64,000 nt of DNA from Lysobacter soli (lineage in GTDB: Bacteria > Pseudomonadota > Gammaproteobacteria > Xanthomonadales > Xanthomonadaceae): NCBI RefSeq assembly GCF_003382285.1, contig NZ_QTJR01000008.1, positions 1-64,000 on the forward strand, given 5' to 3'. The number at the start of each line of letters is the position of its first letter. The stretch's first letter is position 1. The position numbers were made by a program, and so were the translations under genes. Of the stretch, positions 1 to 8,950 are shown piece after piece. The notes beneath the pieces were generated by a model, which saw only the letters and a list, made by a program, of their open reading frames with translations, searched no databases and was not told where the DNA came from.

Positions 1-119
1 CATTCGCCCCAGTAGCTGCCGGGGATCGCCTCGCCATCCGCGATGCGATGCAGCGCGAGGCCGTAGCGCGCGAGCAGCGCGGCGGTGGCGTCGAAGGAGA
101 TGTCGGCGAGGGTGAGCAT
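1..119 (-). CDS. Hypothetical protein, N-terminal 39 residues only
   Basis: The reading frame begins with ATG at 119 on the minus strand and runs off the left edge of the window. The visible protein starts MLTLADISFDATAALLARYG and continues with an alternating hydrophobic pattern, but no catalytic motif lies in the visible part. It points the same way as minE and is separated from it by two REP-type hairpins. I do not recognise the family with certainty. The codon use matches its neighbours, so it is probably a real gene cut by the window edge. Confidence 0.5.
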   Translation of the reverse strand, partial: MLTLADISFDATAALLARYGLALHRIADGEAIPGSYWGE

Positions 120-130
120 TGCGGGTTTCG

Positions 131-239
131 TCCCCTCTCCCGCTTGCGGGAGAGGGCAGGGTGAGGGCGAACGGAGCGGCAGCTCTGGGCTGCCCTCATC
201 CGGCCTTCGGCCACCTTCTCCCGCGGGCGGGAGAAGGGA
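131..239. repeat. Two REP-type hairpins downstream of minE
   Basis: The first hairpin is a CCCTCTCCC/GGGAGAGGG stem followed by a G-rich tail. The second has a CCGGCCTTCGGCC core and a CTTCTCCCG/CGGGAGAAG stem. Both occupy the space between minE and the truncated gene. They match intergenic hairpins found elsewhere in the window (for example 58136-58290), so they are dispersed repeats that may also stop minCDE transcription. Confidence 0.7.
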
Positions 240-247
240 TCAGGCGA

Positions 248-514
248 TCACGCCTGCGCCGGGTTTTCCGGCAGCGCGACGGAAATGTCCAATACCTTGC
301 TGTCGCCTTCGCCGATCAGGTCCACCTTCACCGATTCGGCGTCGACGTTGATGTACTTGCGGATCACCTCCAGCAACTCGCGTTGCAGCATCGGCAGGTA
401 ATCCGGGCTGTTGCTGCCGCGGCCGGCGCGTTCGTGCGCGACGATGATGCGCAGGCGATCCTTGGCGATCGTGGCGGTCTGCTTCTTGGCGAGCAGGAAA
501 TCGAACAAGCCCAT
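248..514 (-). CDS. minE: Cell division topological specificity factor MinE
   Basis: MinE (88 residues) drives the pole-to-pole oscillation of MinCD by stimulating the MinD ATPase, so that FtsZ rings form only at mid-cell. The N-terminus [11 protein letters not shown] is the usual membrane-targeting and anti-MinCD segment, followed by the conserved [16 protein letters not shown] stretch. The C-terminal half is the topological specificity domain. I start at ATG 514 because a GGAGG ribosome site lies six bases upstream. An in-frame TTG at 520 would overlap the minD stop and lacks its own site. It is the last gene of the minC-minD-minE operon. Confidence 0.96.
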   Translation of the reverse strand: MGLFDFLLAKKQTATIAKDRLRIIVAHERAGRGSNSPDYLPMLQRELLEVIRKYINVDAESVKVDLIGEGDSKVLDISVALPENPAQA

Positions 515-516
515 CC

Positions 517-1326
517 TCAACCTCCGAAGATCTTGCTGAAGAAACCCTTCTTCTCTGCAGTGATGAAGCGCATCGGCCGGGTGTCGCCCAGCAGGCGCGC
601 GACGGCGTCGTCATAGGCCTGGGCCGCGTTGGACTCGGTTTCCAGGATGACCGGCTCGCCCTTGTTGGACGCGTTGAGCACGTCCGGCGATTCGGGGATC
701 ACGCCGATCGTCTTGAGGCCGAGGATTTCCTCGACGTCGCCGACCGACAGCATCTCGCCCGTTTCCACGCGGTTGGGGCTGTAGCGGGTGAGCAGCAGGT
801 GTTCCTTGATGCGCTCGCCGTTCTCGGCGCGGCGCGTCTTCGACGCCAGCAGGCCGAGGATGCGGTCGGAGTCGCGAACGGACGAGACTTCCGGGTTCAC
901 GACCACCAGCGCCTGGTCGGCGAAGTACATCGCCAGGTACGCGCCCTTCTCGATGCCGGCGGGCGAGTCGCACACGATGTAGTCGAAGCCGTCGGCGGCC
1001 AGGTCGTCGAGCACCTTCTGCACGCCTTCCTTCGTCAGCGCGTCCTTGTCGCGCGTCTGCGACGCGGCGAGCACGTACAGGTTCTCGAAACGCTTGTCCT
1101 TGATCAGCGCCTGCTTCAGGTTCGCCTCGCCATTGACGACGTTGACGAAGTCGTACACGACGCGACGCTCGCAGCCCATGATCAGGTCGAGGTTGCGCAG
1201 GCCGACGTCGAAGTCGATGACGGCGACCTTGTGGCCACGGCGGGCGAGACCGCACGCGAGGCTGGCGCTGGTGGTGGTCTTGCCCACGCCGCCCTTGCCC
1301 GAGGTGACTACGATGATTTCGGCCAC
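517..1326 (-). CDS. minD: Septum site-determining ATPase MinD
   Basis: MinD is a 269-residue membrane-binding ATPase that carries MinC to the membrane and is released by MinE. The deviant Walker A motif GKGGVGKTT lies at residues 10-18 with both signature lysines (K11, K16). The last thirteen residues ([13 protein letters not shown]) form the amphipathic helix that binds membrane. The start is GTG at 1326, preceded by GGAGG with eight bases of spacing. The stop lies two bases before the minE start, so translation is probably coupled. Confidence 0.97.
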   Translation of the reverse strand: MAEIIVVTSGKGGVGKTTTSASLACGLARRGHKVAVIDFDVGLRNLDLIMGCERRVVYDFVNVVNGEANLKQALIKDKRFENLYVLAASQTRDKDALTKEGVQKVLDDLAADGFDYIVCDSPAGIEKGAYLAMYFADQALVVVNPEVSSVRDSDRILGLLASKTRRAENGERIKEHLLLTRYSPNRVETGEMLSVGDVEEILGLKTIGVIPESPDVLNASNKGEPVILETESNAAQAYDDAVARLLGDTRPMRFITAEKKGFFSKIFGG

Positions 1327-1351
1327 TAAACAATCCTCCGGTAGTGCGGTC

Positions 1352-2122
1352 TCAATCCTGAGCCGCGATCTTTAGTTGTTGGTCTTCGAGCCAGATCTGC
1401 ACGGCCTTGCCGCGCAGTTCCTTCGGAATTTCTTCCATCACTTTGTAGTGGCCCGCGATCGCGACGAGTTCGGCATGGAACTCGCGGCAGAAGATGCGGG
1501 CCTGTTCGTTGCCTTTCGCGCCAGCGAGGGCGCGACCGCGCAACGGTCCGTAAATATGCACCGAGCCGTCGGAGATCACCTCCGCACCGGCGCCCACCGT
1601 TGTCAGTACGGTCAGGTCGCGGTTTTCGGCGTAGATCTGCTGGCCCGAACGCACCGGTGCCGACTGGATCATGCCCGGGGCGACGTTCGCGACGGCCGGC
1701 GCCGCGGCGGCGGGCGCGCTTTTCGCGACCTTCGGCGGCGGCGGGGGCTCGGGCTCGCGAAGGGTCGGCGCGGGCGACGGCGCCTGCTCGTCGCGCTCGT
1801 AGGAGGCGCGGAACTTCGCCAGCAGCGGCAGGCCGAGCGCTTCGGACAGCCGCTCGATTTCGGTCGTGCCGTAGGCCAGCGCCACCGGCAGCACGCCGGC
1901 GTCGCGCAGGCCTTCGATCAGGGCGCGTGCGGTGGCTTCGTCCGGCGTGCGCGTGAGGCCGCCGAAGTCGATCACCACCGCCGCACGCGCGAACAGCTTC
2001 GGCGCGCGCTGCACGCGGCCGCGCATTTCCTCGGTGAGCCTGGCGACGTCGAGGGTGCGGATACGCAGGTTCGCGATGCCGACCTGGCCGATCTTCAGTT
2101 CGCCGGCCAGTTCGAAGTCCAT
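1352..2122 (-). CDS. minC: Septum site-determining protein MinC
   Basis: MinC (256 residues) inhibits FtsZ polymerisation and is positioned by MinD. The N-terminal FtsZ-inhibiting domain covers about residues 1-105. A proline/alanine-rich linker (about 110-150) leads to the C-terminal beta-helical domain, with the conserved run SDGSVHIYGPLRGRALAGAK that binds MinD. The frame stays open further upstream, but that part overlaps the GNAT gene and has no MinC-like sequence. I therefore start at ATG 2122, where the family sequence MDFELAGELKIG begins. It lies 8 bp behind the GNAT stop and 25 bp ahead of minD. Confidence 0.95.
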   Translation of the reverse strand: MDFELAGELKIGQVGIANLRIRTLDVARLTEEMRGRVQRAPKLFARAAVVIDFGGLTRTPDEATARALIEGLRDAGVLPVALAYGTTEIERLSEALGLPLLAKFRASYERDEQAPSPAPTLREPEPPPPPKVAKSAPAAAAPAVANVAPGMIQSAPVRSGQQIYAENRDLTVLTTVGAGAEVISDGSVHIYGPLRGRALAGAKGNEQARIFCREFHAELVAIAGHYKVMEEIPKELRGKAVQIWLEDQQLKIAAQD

Positions 2123-2130
2123 GGCGGCGC

Positions 2131-2730
2131 TCACAGGGCGGTACCGGTCAGGCGTTGCGCGGCGACGGCGTTGCGCGGGCGGGTGATCCACGGCGCCTGC
2201 GGCAGCGCGTCGCCGTAGGTCTCGCGGACCCAGGCGTAGCTGCACAGCGGCTTCATGAGCATCGCCGCACGCACGTCGGCCTCTTCCATCACGTGCTGCC
2301 CGACCTCGTGGAAGCCGAAGCTGCCATGGAAGAGCAGGGCGGGGTCGTTGGTGCCTTCCAGGAACACCTCGCAGGCCATCTGCGGATAGCGCAGCTCGGC
2401 GTAGCTCTGGGCGTCGGCATAGAACGCACGGCCGACGCCGCCGCCGCGACGGCGGCTGGCAACCACGATGCGGTCGATGTAGAAGAAATTCGGGTAACGC
2501 TCGCAGAACCAGCGGAAGTTGCTGCTGTCGTGGTTCGTGTGGCTGCCCACGCCGATCAGGAAGCCGGCGATGGCCCCGTCGCGCTCGGCGACGCGGAAGT
2601 ATTCGGCGGTATCGAAGAAGTGACGCAGTCTCGCCGCATCCAGCGGCAGGATCGCAGGGCCGGCGGCGTTGTTGAGGGCAAGGACGGAATCCAGCTCGTG
2701 CTCACGCACGTCGCGGACGACGATCGACAT
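2131..2730 (-). CDS. GNAT family N-acetyltransferase
   Basis: This 199-residue protein has the GNAT layout. The acetyl-CoA-binding loop is ASRRRGGGVGRAFY near residues 91-104, preceded by strand YIDRIVV and followed by a strand ending in EVFLEG. Such enzymes transfer an acetyl group to a small-molecule or protein amine; the acceptor cannot be read from the sequence. The ATG at 2730 has a GGAG site six bases upstream. The gene ends 8 bp before minC, so it probably shares the minCDE transcript. Confidence 0.85.
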   Translation of the reverse strand: MSIVVRDVREHELDSVLALNNAAGPAILPLDAARLRHFFDTAEYFRVAERDGAIAGFLIGVGSHTNHDSSNFRWFCERYPNFFYIDRIVVASRRRGGGVGRAFYADAQSYAELRYPQMACEVFLEGTNDPALLFHGSFGFHEVGQHVMEEADVRAAMLMKPLCSYAWVRETYGDALPQAPWITRPRNAVAAQRLTGTAL

Positions 2731-2914
2731 TCCAGGCTCCAGCTGTGCTTCGGACCGGGCGCAAAGCGCGGCCGGCGTCGCGATTATCGCATGGCCGACT
2801 CCCCCGGGCGACCCGTCACGGCGCGGCCGACGACACCATGGGAAGATGCGGGCGACCGCTGAGACATGACTTTCGGACGGCTCCCCAGACCCTTGATGCG
2901 TTTAGCATGCCGGC

Positions 2915-4108
2915 ATGCTGGCCCGCCTCAACCACACCCGATTGCTGCGCTACGCGGGCCTGTTCACCTGGGGCGCCGTGGGCCTCTGGCTGCTCAGCGT
3001 CTGGTTCGATCCGACCATCCTCAGTCCCGACACCGAAGGCCCGCCGGCGCTGCAGATCCTGCGCTGGCTCGTGGTTTACCTCGCGTTCGGGCTGATCTAC
3101 TGGTGGATCAGCCGCCAGCTCGGACGGCCGAGCGGGGCGCTCGACAAGGTCCTGCTGCTGGTCCTCACCGGGTGCGCGATCGGCGTCGGCTACTTCTCGC
3201 GCACGGGCCTGGGCTCGATCCTGCTGATGGTCGTGGCCGGCCTGCTGCCGTGGCTGATGCCGGTGCGCTGGGGCCTGGCGCTGCTGGTCGGCGGCAACGT
3301 CGCGATCATCCCGCTGTTCGTCGAGGCGCTGGATTTCCCGCCGATGGTCGCCGTGCTCCAGTCGGTGACCTACATGGGCTTCTCCAGCCTGGTCTTCGTC
3401 ACCGCGCTGGTCGCGCGCCAGCAGGCCGAAGCCCGCGAGGAGCAGCGCCGCCTCAACGCCGAACTGCGCGCCACGCGCGCGCTGCTGGGCGAGAGCGTGC
3501 GCGTGAACGAACGCACGCGCATTTCGCGCGAACTGCACGATCTGCTGGGCCATCACCTCACGGCGCTGAGCCTCAACCTGGAAGTCGCCGGGCATCTGTC
3601 CGAAGGCCGGGTGAAGGAGCACGTCCAGCAGGCGCACACGCTCGCGCGCCTGCTGCTGACCGACGTGCGCGAAGCGGTGAGCCAGCTGCGCGAGGGCGGG
3701 GCGATCGACCTGTCGGCCGCGCTGCTGCCGCTGGCCGAGAACGTGCCGGCGCTGGACATCCACATGGACATCCAGGCGCCGCTGACGCTGGACGATCCCG
3801 AGCGTGCGCACGTGCTGCTGCGCTGCACGCAGGAAATCATCACCAACGCCGTGCGCCACGCCGGCGCGCGCAACCTGTGGATCAACGCCGGGCGGCGTTC
3901 GGACTGCATCGTCATGAGCGCGCGCGACGACGGCAACGGAAGCGACAACCTCGTCGCCGGCAACGGCCTGCGCGGCATGCGCGAGCGCCTGCAGGCGCAC
4001 GGCGGGGACCTCAAGATCGAAACCCGGCTGGGTGCGGGCTTCTGCCTGCACCTGACGTTGCCGGCCTCGGCGGCTGCGGCCGCTGCCTGCGAAGGAGCCA
4101 TCGCATGA
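2915..4108 (+). CDS. DesK-type sensor histidine kinase
   Basis: This is a 397-residue membrane kinase. Six hydrophobic segments lie between residues 12 and 167, with no periplasmic sensor domain, so the membrane part itself is the likely sensor. A short coiled linker leads to the HisKA_3 dimerisation box ISRELHDLLGHH, with the phosphorylated histidine at 208. A HATPase domain follows, with N-box EIITNAVRHA and glycine boxes DDGNG and GNGLRGMRER. The architecture matches DesK-type kinases, which often sense membrane state. The stop overlaps the next start in an ATGA, so kinase and regulator are coupled. Confidence 0.9.
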   Translation: MLARLNHTRLLRYAGLFTWGAVGLWLLSVWFDPTILSPDTEGPPALQILRWLVVYLAFGLIYWWISRQLGRPSGALDKVLLLVLTGCAIGVGYFSRTGLGSILLMVVAGLLPWLMPVRWGLALLVGGNVAIIPLFVEALDFPPMVAVLQSVTYMGFSSLVFVTALVARQQAEAREEQRRLNAELRATRALLGESVRVNERTRISRELHDLLGHHLTALSLNLEVAGHLSEGRVKEHVQQAHTLARLLLTDVREAVSQLREGGAIDLSAALLPLAENVPALDIHMDIQAPLTLDDPERAHVLLRCTQEIITNAVRHAGARNLWINAGRRSDCIVMSARDDGNGSDNLVAGNGLRGMRERLQAHGGDLKIETRLGAGFCLHLTLPASAAAAAACEGAIA

Positions 4109-4746
4109 TCCGTGTGTTGATAGTCGACGACCAGACGCTGGTCCGGCAGGGCGTCCGCTCCCTGCTGGCGCTGGCCGAAGGCATCGAGGTAATTGGCGAA
4201 GCCGGCGACGGCCGCCAGGCGGTGGACCTGATTCCGCAGCTCAAGCCCGACGTGGTGCTGATGGACATGCGCATGCCGGTGATGTCGGGCCTGGAGGCGC
4301 TGCAGCACATGGCGCGCAACAACACGCTGCCGCCGACGATCATCCTGACCACCTTCGACGACGACCAGCTGGTGCTGGCTGGCCTCAAGGCGGGCGCGAA
4401 GGGCTACCTGCTCAAGGACGTCTCGCTCGAACAACTGGTGAGCGCGATACAGGCCGTCGCCGACGGCGGTTCGCTCGTGCAGCCGGCGGTGACGCAGCGC
4501 CTGCTGTCCGGCCTGGAACACATGCGCAACGACTTCGTCAGCCTCGATCGTCCCGATCCGCTGACCGAACGCGAAACCGAGATTCTGCGCCTGATGGCCG
4601 GCGGCTTTTCCAACAAGGAAATCGCCAACTCCCTCGGCGTCGCCGAAGGCACGATCAAGAACCACGTCTCGAACATCCTGTCCAAGCTCGGCGTGCGCGA
4701 TCGCACGCGCGCGGTGCTCAAGGCCTTCGAGTTGCAGCTGGTCTGA
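4105..4746 (+). CDS. LuxR/NarL-type response regulator (DesR-like)
   Basis: This 213-residue regulator has an N-terminal receiver domain with acidic pocket D8-D9, phospho-acceptor D54 (VVLMDMRMP) and a conserved lysine in KGYLLKD. A LuxR-type helix-turn-helix follows (about residues 148-206, LTERETEILRLMAGGFSNKE). It is the obvious partner of the kinase just upstream, whose stop it overlaps by four bases. A GAAGGAG ribosome site precedes ATG 4105. The same frame is open far upstream, but that part overlaps the kinase. A strong hairpin follows the stop. Confidence 0.94.
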   Translation: MIRVLIVDDQTLVRQGVRSLLALAEGIEVIGEAGDGRQAVDLIPQLKPDVVLMDMRMPVMSGLEALQHMARNNTLPPTIILTTFDDDQLVLAGLKAGAKGYLLKDVSLEQLVSAIQAVADGGSLVQPAVTQRLLSGLEHMRNDFVSLDRPDPLTERETEILRLMAGGFSNKEIANSLGVAEGTIKNHVSNILSKLGVRDRTRAVLKAFELQLV

Positions 4747-4760
4747 GCGCGGCCGGTACC

Positions 4761-4788
4761 GGGCCCTTTCCGCACGCGGAACGGGCCC
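4761..4788 (+). terminator. Hairpin after the kinase/regulator pair
   Basis: A 13-base inverted repeat (GGGCCC...GGGCCC arms with one mismatch) with almost no loop begins 15 bp after the regulator stop. No T-run follows, so it is only a probable terminator or transcript-stabilising hairpin. The rest of the 278-bp gap up to 5025 shows no gene. Confidence 0.55.
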
Positions 4789-5024
4789 GAAGTGGCAAGG
4801 CCGTCGACTGCGCCCCGGCATTCTCGGGCCGCACCTTGCCGACCCTGTCGGGTCGCCCGGCTCGGGACTGGCCGGCCCACGCAATGGCTCCGGGCGCCGC
4901 GCCAGGCGGCCTTTCCCCACCTTACTTTTCTTGCCCGGACAGCTGCCCCGCCCGCGGCTTCCTTGATACGATTGCGGGTCTGTGTCCCGGTCAACCGGGT
5001 ACCGGCGCCCTCGGAGAAACCTGA

Positions 5025-6101
5025 ATGACCCGTCTGATCGAGATTTTGATTTCCCTGGCCATCGTGGCCGCGCTGTTCCTCATCGTAGGCATCGCGCTGC
5101 CGTCGAGCCGTCACCTGGAGCATTCGGTTGAGACCAACCGCAAGCTCACCATCGTGTACGACAGCCTCAATAGCCTGAAGCGCTTCAAGGACTGGAATCC
5201 GCTCGTCCTGCGCGACCCGAAGATCGAGCTGAAGCTCTCCGGCCCGGAATCGGGCGTGGGTGCGCGCCTTGACTACAACTCCAAGGAAAAGGGCCTGCGC
5301 CAGGGCAGCTGGGAGATCACCGCCAGCGATCCGGGCAAGCGCGTCGCCTATGCGCTGACCGACATCGAGCCGGGTCGCAACAAGCGCACCGAGTTCACCC
5401 TGCGTCCGACCGGTCGCGGTGGCCGCAACGTGCAGATCACGCAGACCTATGACGTCGACTACGGCTGGAACCTGATCGGCCGCTACGCCGGCCTGTACGT
5501 CAGCAGCAACGTCGGCGAAGACATGAAGATGGGCCTGACCCGCCTGACCAACATGCTCGCCGCCGTGCCGAACTACGACTACGCCGAGCTGAGCAAGGCC
5601 GACCCGTCGAAGGCGCCGAAGATCGTCGATCGCCCGGCCGAGAACCTGCTGGTCGTCACTGCCGCGGTCGAGCGCACCAACGACAAGGTCATGGGCCAGA
5701 TCAACTCCAACATGGAGTGGATCAAGAAGGTCATGGCCGCCAACGGCCTGGAGCCGGCCGGCCCGGTCCGCATCGTGACCAACGAGTTCGGTTCGGAGAT
5801 GTACTCCTTCGACGTCGCCCAGCCGGTCAAGAAGATCGGTGCCGCCGACGGCAGCGAGAAGCTGGACGTCAAGCTCGAAGGTCCGGTGACCTTCGCGTTC
5901 AACGAGCCGGCGCGCGTCGCCGTCGTCCCGGGCTTCAAGGGCCACATGGCCAACCTGCCGAAGGTCCGCGACGCGCTGCGTGGCTGGGCGCTGACGCACG
6001 GTTACGAGACGGTCGACCGTCCGTACGAAGCGTGGACCGGCGGTGTGCCGGCTGCGTTCACCGAAGAAGGCACCTTCGACGTGTTCTGGGCCGTCAAGTA
6101 A
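5025..6101 (+). CDS. Membrane-anchored SRPBCC/polyketide-cyclase-like protein
   Basis: This 358-residue protein has one N-terminal membrane segment (about residues 7-26). An SRPBCC-like domain (about 35-190) follows, with a pattern typical of the family: FKDWNPLVLRDPKIELKLSG, then a GSWEIT strand. The C-terminal half (about 205-355) resembles GyrI-like effector-binding domains. Both folds bind hydrophobic small molecules, so a periplasmic ligand-binding role is plausible, but the ligand is unknown. A GGAG site lies eight bases before ATG 5025. The gene appears monocistronic, since a clear terminator follows. Confidence 0.75.
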   Translation: MTRLIEILISLAIVAALFLIVGIALPSSRHLEHSVETNRKLTIVYDSLNSLKRFKDWNPLVLRDPKIELKLSGPESGVGARLDYNSKEKGLRQGSWEITASDPGKRVAYALTDIEPGRNKRTEFTLRPTGRGGRNVQITQTYDVDYGWNLIGRYAGLYVSSNVGEDMKMGLTRLTNMLAAVPNYDYAELSKADPSKAPKIVDRPAENLLVVTAAVERTNDKVMGQINSNMEWIKKVMAANGLEPAGPVRIVTNEFGSEMYSFDVAQPVKKIGAADGSEKLDVKLEGPVTFAFNEPARVAVVPGFKGHMANLPKVRDALRGWALTHGYETVDRPYEAWTGGVPAAFTEEGTFDVFWAVK

Positions 6102-6133
6102 GACGCCCGGCTCGCGCCGACGCTTCATCAGAA

Positions 6134-6163
6134 CGCGCCGCGGATTCCGCGGCGCGTTTTTTT
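6134..6163 (+). terminator. Rho-independent terminator
   Basis: The arms CGCGCCGCGG and CCGCGGCGCG flank a short ATT loop and are followed by seven T residues. This is a canonical intrinsic terminator 33 bp after the SRPBCC gene. Confidence 0.93.
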
Positions 6164-6267
6164 GTGCCCGCCTTTCGCACTGCGAATGGGCCATGCACGG
6201 CCGCACGGTTTTGGAGTCTCGCGCGAACAGGCGCTATCGTGCCGACTTCGCGCAAGGGACGACCTGC

Positions 6268-6645
6268 ATGAGCCTCTACCCGAGCACGCACCATTTGCCG
6301 CTGCCGGCGCGTCTGCTCGCCGCCGCGGGCGCACTGCTGGCGGCCGCGGCGGTCGCGCTGTCGGCCTATGCCGCCCATGCCGCGCAGGGCGAGGACGTGC
6401 AGCGCCTGCACAGCGCCGCATTGTTCGCCTTCGGGCATGGCATCGCACTGGCGGCGCTCGTGCCGCGGCGGCCGCGCATGTTCCGCACGCTGGCGCTGGT
6501 GTTGCTGCTGCTGGGCACGCTGGTGTTTTCCGGCAGCCTCGCCGGTGCGGTGCTGTCCGGTATGACCACGCGGTTCGCACCCATCGGCGGCAGCATGATG
6601 ATCCTGGCGTGGGTGCTCTACGCCGTCGACGCGCTGAGGCGCTGA
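6268..6645 (+). CDS. DUF423 (YgdD-like) inner-membrane protein
   Basis: This 125-residue protein has four hydrophobic segments. The conserved DUF423 features are all present: an AYAAHA stretch after the first helix, a QRLHSAALFAFGHGIAL segment in helix two, a FSGSL motif in helix three and APIGGSMMILAW in helix four. The family sits in the inner membrane; its biochemical role is not established. I start at ATG 6268, since upstream in-frame codons run through the preceding terminator. The stop lies 1 bp before the next GTG start, so the two genes are probably co-translated. Confidence 0.88.
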   Translation: MSLYPSTHHLPLPARLLAAAGALLAAAAVALSAYAAHAAQGEDVQRLHSAALFAFGHGIALAALVPRRPRMFRTLALVLLLLGTLVFSGSLAGAVLSGMTTRFAPIGGSMMILAWVLYAVDALRR

Positions 6646-6646
6646 C

Positions 6647-7321
6647 GTGCCCCGTTTCTCGCGAGGATTCGACACCGACGCGGCGCATGCGCACCTGGTC
6701 AGGCGCGACCGGAAGCTCGCGCGCTGGATGAAGAAGATCGGCCCCATCGAACCGGATCCGCGCTGGCGCAAACCTTTCGATCCGGTCGACGCGCTTGCGC
6801 GGGCGATCCTCTACCAGCAGCTCAGCGGCAAGGCCGCGGCGACGATCGTGGGTCGCGTGGAAACGGCGATCGGCGCCACGCGCTTCCACGCCGACACGCT
6901 GGCGCGCATCGACGACGCGGGCCTTCGCGCGTGCGGGGTGTCGGGCAACAAGACGCTGGCGCTTCGCGATCTCGCGGCGCGCGAAGCACGGGGCGAGATC
7001 CCCGACCTTCGCCGGATGAGCGTCATGGACAACGACGCCATCGTGCAGGCGCTGGTCCCGGTGCGCGGCATCGGCCGGTGGACGGTCGAGATGATGCTGA
7101 TGTTCCGCCTGGGCCGTCCCGACGTGCTGCCTACCGATGACCTCGGCATCCGCAAGGGCGCCCAGCGCGTCGACGCGCTGAAGGAGATGCCCGTGCCCAG
7201 GGCATTGGCCGAGATCGGCGAGCGCTGGGGTCCGTACCGCACCTACGCCAGCCTCTACCTGTGGCGGATCGCGGACTTCGCCGCGGCCGCGAAAGTGCCC
7301 ACGAAGCGTTCGCAGGACTGA
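6647..7321 (+). CDS. DNA-3-methyladenine glycosylase II (AlkA-like)
   Basis: This 224-residue HhH-GPD glycosylase would remove alkylated purines as the first step of base excision repair. The helix-hairpin-helix is VRGIGRWTVEMM (residues 139-150). The catalytic aspartate is in LPTDDLGIRKG (D164 or D165), and the YQQLSGKAA helix near residue 56 is typical. It is shorter than E. coli AlkA because the N-terminal beta domain is missing, as in many compact bacterial homologues. Translation starts at GTG 6647, directly after the DUF423 stop. Confidence 0.9.
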   Translation: MPRFSRGFDTDAAHAHLVRRDRKLARWMKKIGPIEPDPRWRKPFDPVDALARAILYQQLSGKAAATIVGRVETAIGATRFHADTLARIDDAGLRACGVSGNKTLALRDLAAREARGEIPDLRRMSVMDNDAIVQALVPVRGIGRWTVEMMLMFRLGRPDVLPTDDLGIRKGAQRVDALKEMPVPRALAEIGERWGPYRTYASLYLWRIADFAAAAKVPTKRSQD

Positions 7322-7449
7322 GCACCCCGACGGCTGCCAAGCGCGCGGCGCGACCGCGACGCCGGCATGACGGGGCGCGTGTCTAGATTCGAAGCGCCGA
7401 CGGCCGGCTCGCGCCGTCCGTCCCTGCGGTCCACAGAAGGAGGTTCGTC

Positions 7450-7842
7450 ATGCGATCGCTCCAACGCTCCGGCTTCATCCGCGCCATGTCTCTCGTCGTC
7501 CTGCTTTGCGCATGTGCGCTCGCGCAGGCGGCTCCGTCGAACAAGTGGCGCATCCAGGTCAGCAGCGATGCCGACAGCGACGGCGTCGTTGCCTTCCGCA
7601 TCGCCCCGACGGACGCCGCGCCTGTCGACGTCACCGTGCAGGTGCCGAAGGACGCCGGCGAGAACCACATCGCGCGCCTGATCCGCGACACGCTGCGCGC
7701 CAAGCTCGGCGACCGCTACAAGATCGAGGTCGACGACGGCGAGGACGTGCTGGTGAAAAAGCGCACCGGCGGCTCGAACTTCGACCTGACCATCACCCAG
7801 AAGACGGTCGCCGGCGTGCGCATCACGCTGGATCGCGAATAG
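7450..7842 (+). CDS. Small secreted hypothetical protein
   Basis: The 130-residue product begins with a signal peptide (about residues 1-28, cleavage after AQA). The mature part of about 100 residues is predicted to be mostly beta-strand with one amphipathic helix (HIARLIRDTLRAKLG). A strong AAGGAGG site precedes ATG 7450. I recognise no family. The last 20 bp overlap the convergent acyltransferase gene, so the two 3' ends are tail to tail without a terminator between them. Confidence 0.8.
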   Translation: MRSLQRSGFIRAMSLVVLLCACALAQAAPSNKWRIQVSSDADSDGVVAFRIAPTDAAPVDVTVQVPKDAGENHIARLIRDTLRAKLGDRYKIEVDDGEDVLVKKRTGGSNFDLTITQKTVAGVRITLDRE

Positions 7843-8908
7843 CGACCGGCATCGGCTCGGGCACGACGTCCGGCGCGACAGGCGCCGGCGTCCGCCTGCG
7901 CTTGAACCGCAACGCCGGCCGCTCGACGAAACGCCACGACAGCGCGGCGAGCGTGCCGGCGAGCAGCGTCGCCCAGAACGTGTTGAACAGCGGGCCGCTT
8001 CCCGGCGCGACATGCAGCACCAGCTGCTGCGACGGCCAGCCGTACAGGTAAAGGCCGTAGGAGATGTCGTGGTGCCGGAGCCGCGGCAGCTTCGGCACGC
8101 AGGCGACGAAGAACGTCGTGTACGACAGTGCGATGAAATAGGCGATATAGAAATACGCCGTGCCGCGCATTACCGCCGCCGCGCCGAGCGCAACCACCAG
8201 CAGCGGCCAGGCCAGCGGAATGCGCGCGCGGTTTACCCAGGCGAACACACCCATCGCGAAGAACGCCTGGCACCAGAGGTTCGAGACCTTCCACGGCGCC
8301 AGGACAGCGACGTCGATGAACGTGAAACCGGCCACCAGACCGACCACGGCCAGCGTGTTGTAGCGCCAGCCACGCAGTAGTCGCGCCATGCCCAGCGCGG
8401 CCAGCAGCAGGTACAGGCGGAATTCTACCGGGAGCGACCAGATCGACCCGTTGATCGCCTTGCTGGGCAGGTCCTCGAACACGCCCGGCAGGAAGTACTG
8501 CGCCTTGTCGAGCGTGATGTTGCGCACCAGGTACTTCCACGTCTGCGGCGACTGCCAGTAGTCCGGCGAGGTCGTCAGCAGCGCGCCCAGCACGAACACG
8601 CTCAGCGACACGCAGACGATCAGCGCCGGGAAGATGCGCAACGCGCGCGCGGCGAGGTAGTCGCGCAGGCGGTTGCGTTCGAAACTCGCGGCGATGAGGA
8701 AGCCGCTGATCAGGAAGAACATGTCCACCGCGACCGCGCCCGCGAAGCGGATCTGCACCACCTGCTGGATCAGGTCCGGCCCCGGCGATGCCGTCACCGC
8801 GTACGAATGGCCGTAGATCACCAGCCAGGCGGCGAACAGGCGCATCAGGTTGAAGTTGTTGTCGCGCTGCGAGGCGCCGTCGGCGAGCGAACGGAAGGAC
8901 GTGGGCAT
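7823..8908 (-). CDS. Acyltransferase 3 family membrane protein (OafA/YrhL-like)
   Basis: This 361-residue integral membrane protein has about ten hydrophobic segments. It carries the AT3 signatures: N-terminal NLMRLFAAWLVIYGHSYAV with the catalytic histidine, then AVDMFFLISGFLIAASFERN, and GSIWSLPVEFRLYL in the middle. Family members O-acylate cell-surface carbohydrates such as O-antigen, exopolysaccharide or peptidoglycan. The substrate here is unknown. No clear ribosome site precedes ATG 8908. The gene downstream on its strand is convergent and overlaps by 20 bp; the gene 42 bp upstream is a VanY-like peptidase, so both could act on the envelope. Confidence 0.9.
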   Translation of the reverse strand: MPTSFRSLADGASQRDNNFNLMRLFAAWLVIYGHSYAVTASPGPDLIQQVVQIRFAGAVAVDMFFLISGFLIAASFERNRLRDYLAARALRIFPALIVCVSLSVFVLGALLTTSPDYWQSPQTWKYLVRNITLDKAQYFLPGVFEDLPSKAINGSIWSLPVEFRLYLLLAALGMARLLRGWRYNTLAVVGLVAGFTFIDVAVLAPWKVSNLWCQAFFAMGVFAWVNRARIPLAWPLLVVALGAAAVMRGTAYFYIAYFIALSYTTFFVACVPKLPRLRHHDISYGLYLYGWPSQQLVLHVAPGSGPLFNTFWATLLAGTLAALSWRFVERPALRFKRRRTPAPVAPDVVPEPMPVAIRDPA

Positions 8909-8950
8909 CGAAGAAAGAAGAAAGAGTGTGTTGTTCGGCGGCGCCGCGCG

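Noticed and set aside
517-520. TTG at 520 as the minE start
   Set aside because: It overlaps the minD stop and lacks its own ribosome site; ATG 514 has GGAGG at six bases and matches the MinE N-terminus.
2866-4104. Long frame that would fuse about 410 residues to the LuxR-type regulator
   Set aside because: This part is the out-of-frame shadow of the histidine kinase; the regulator family starts at ATG 4105.
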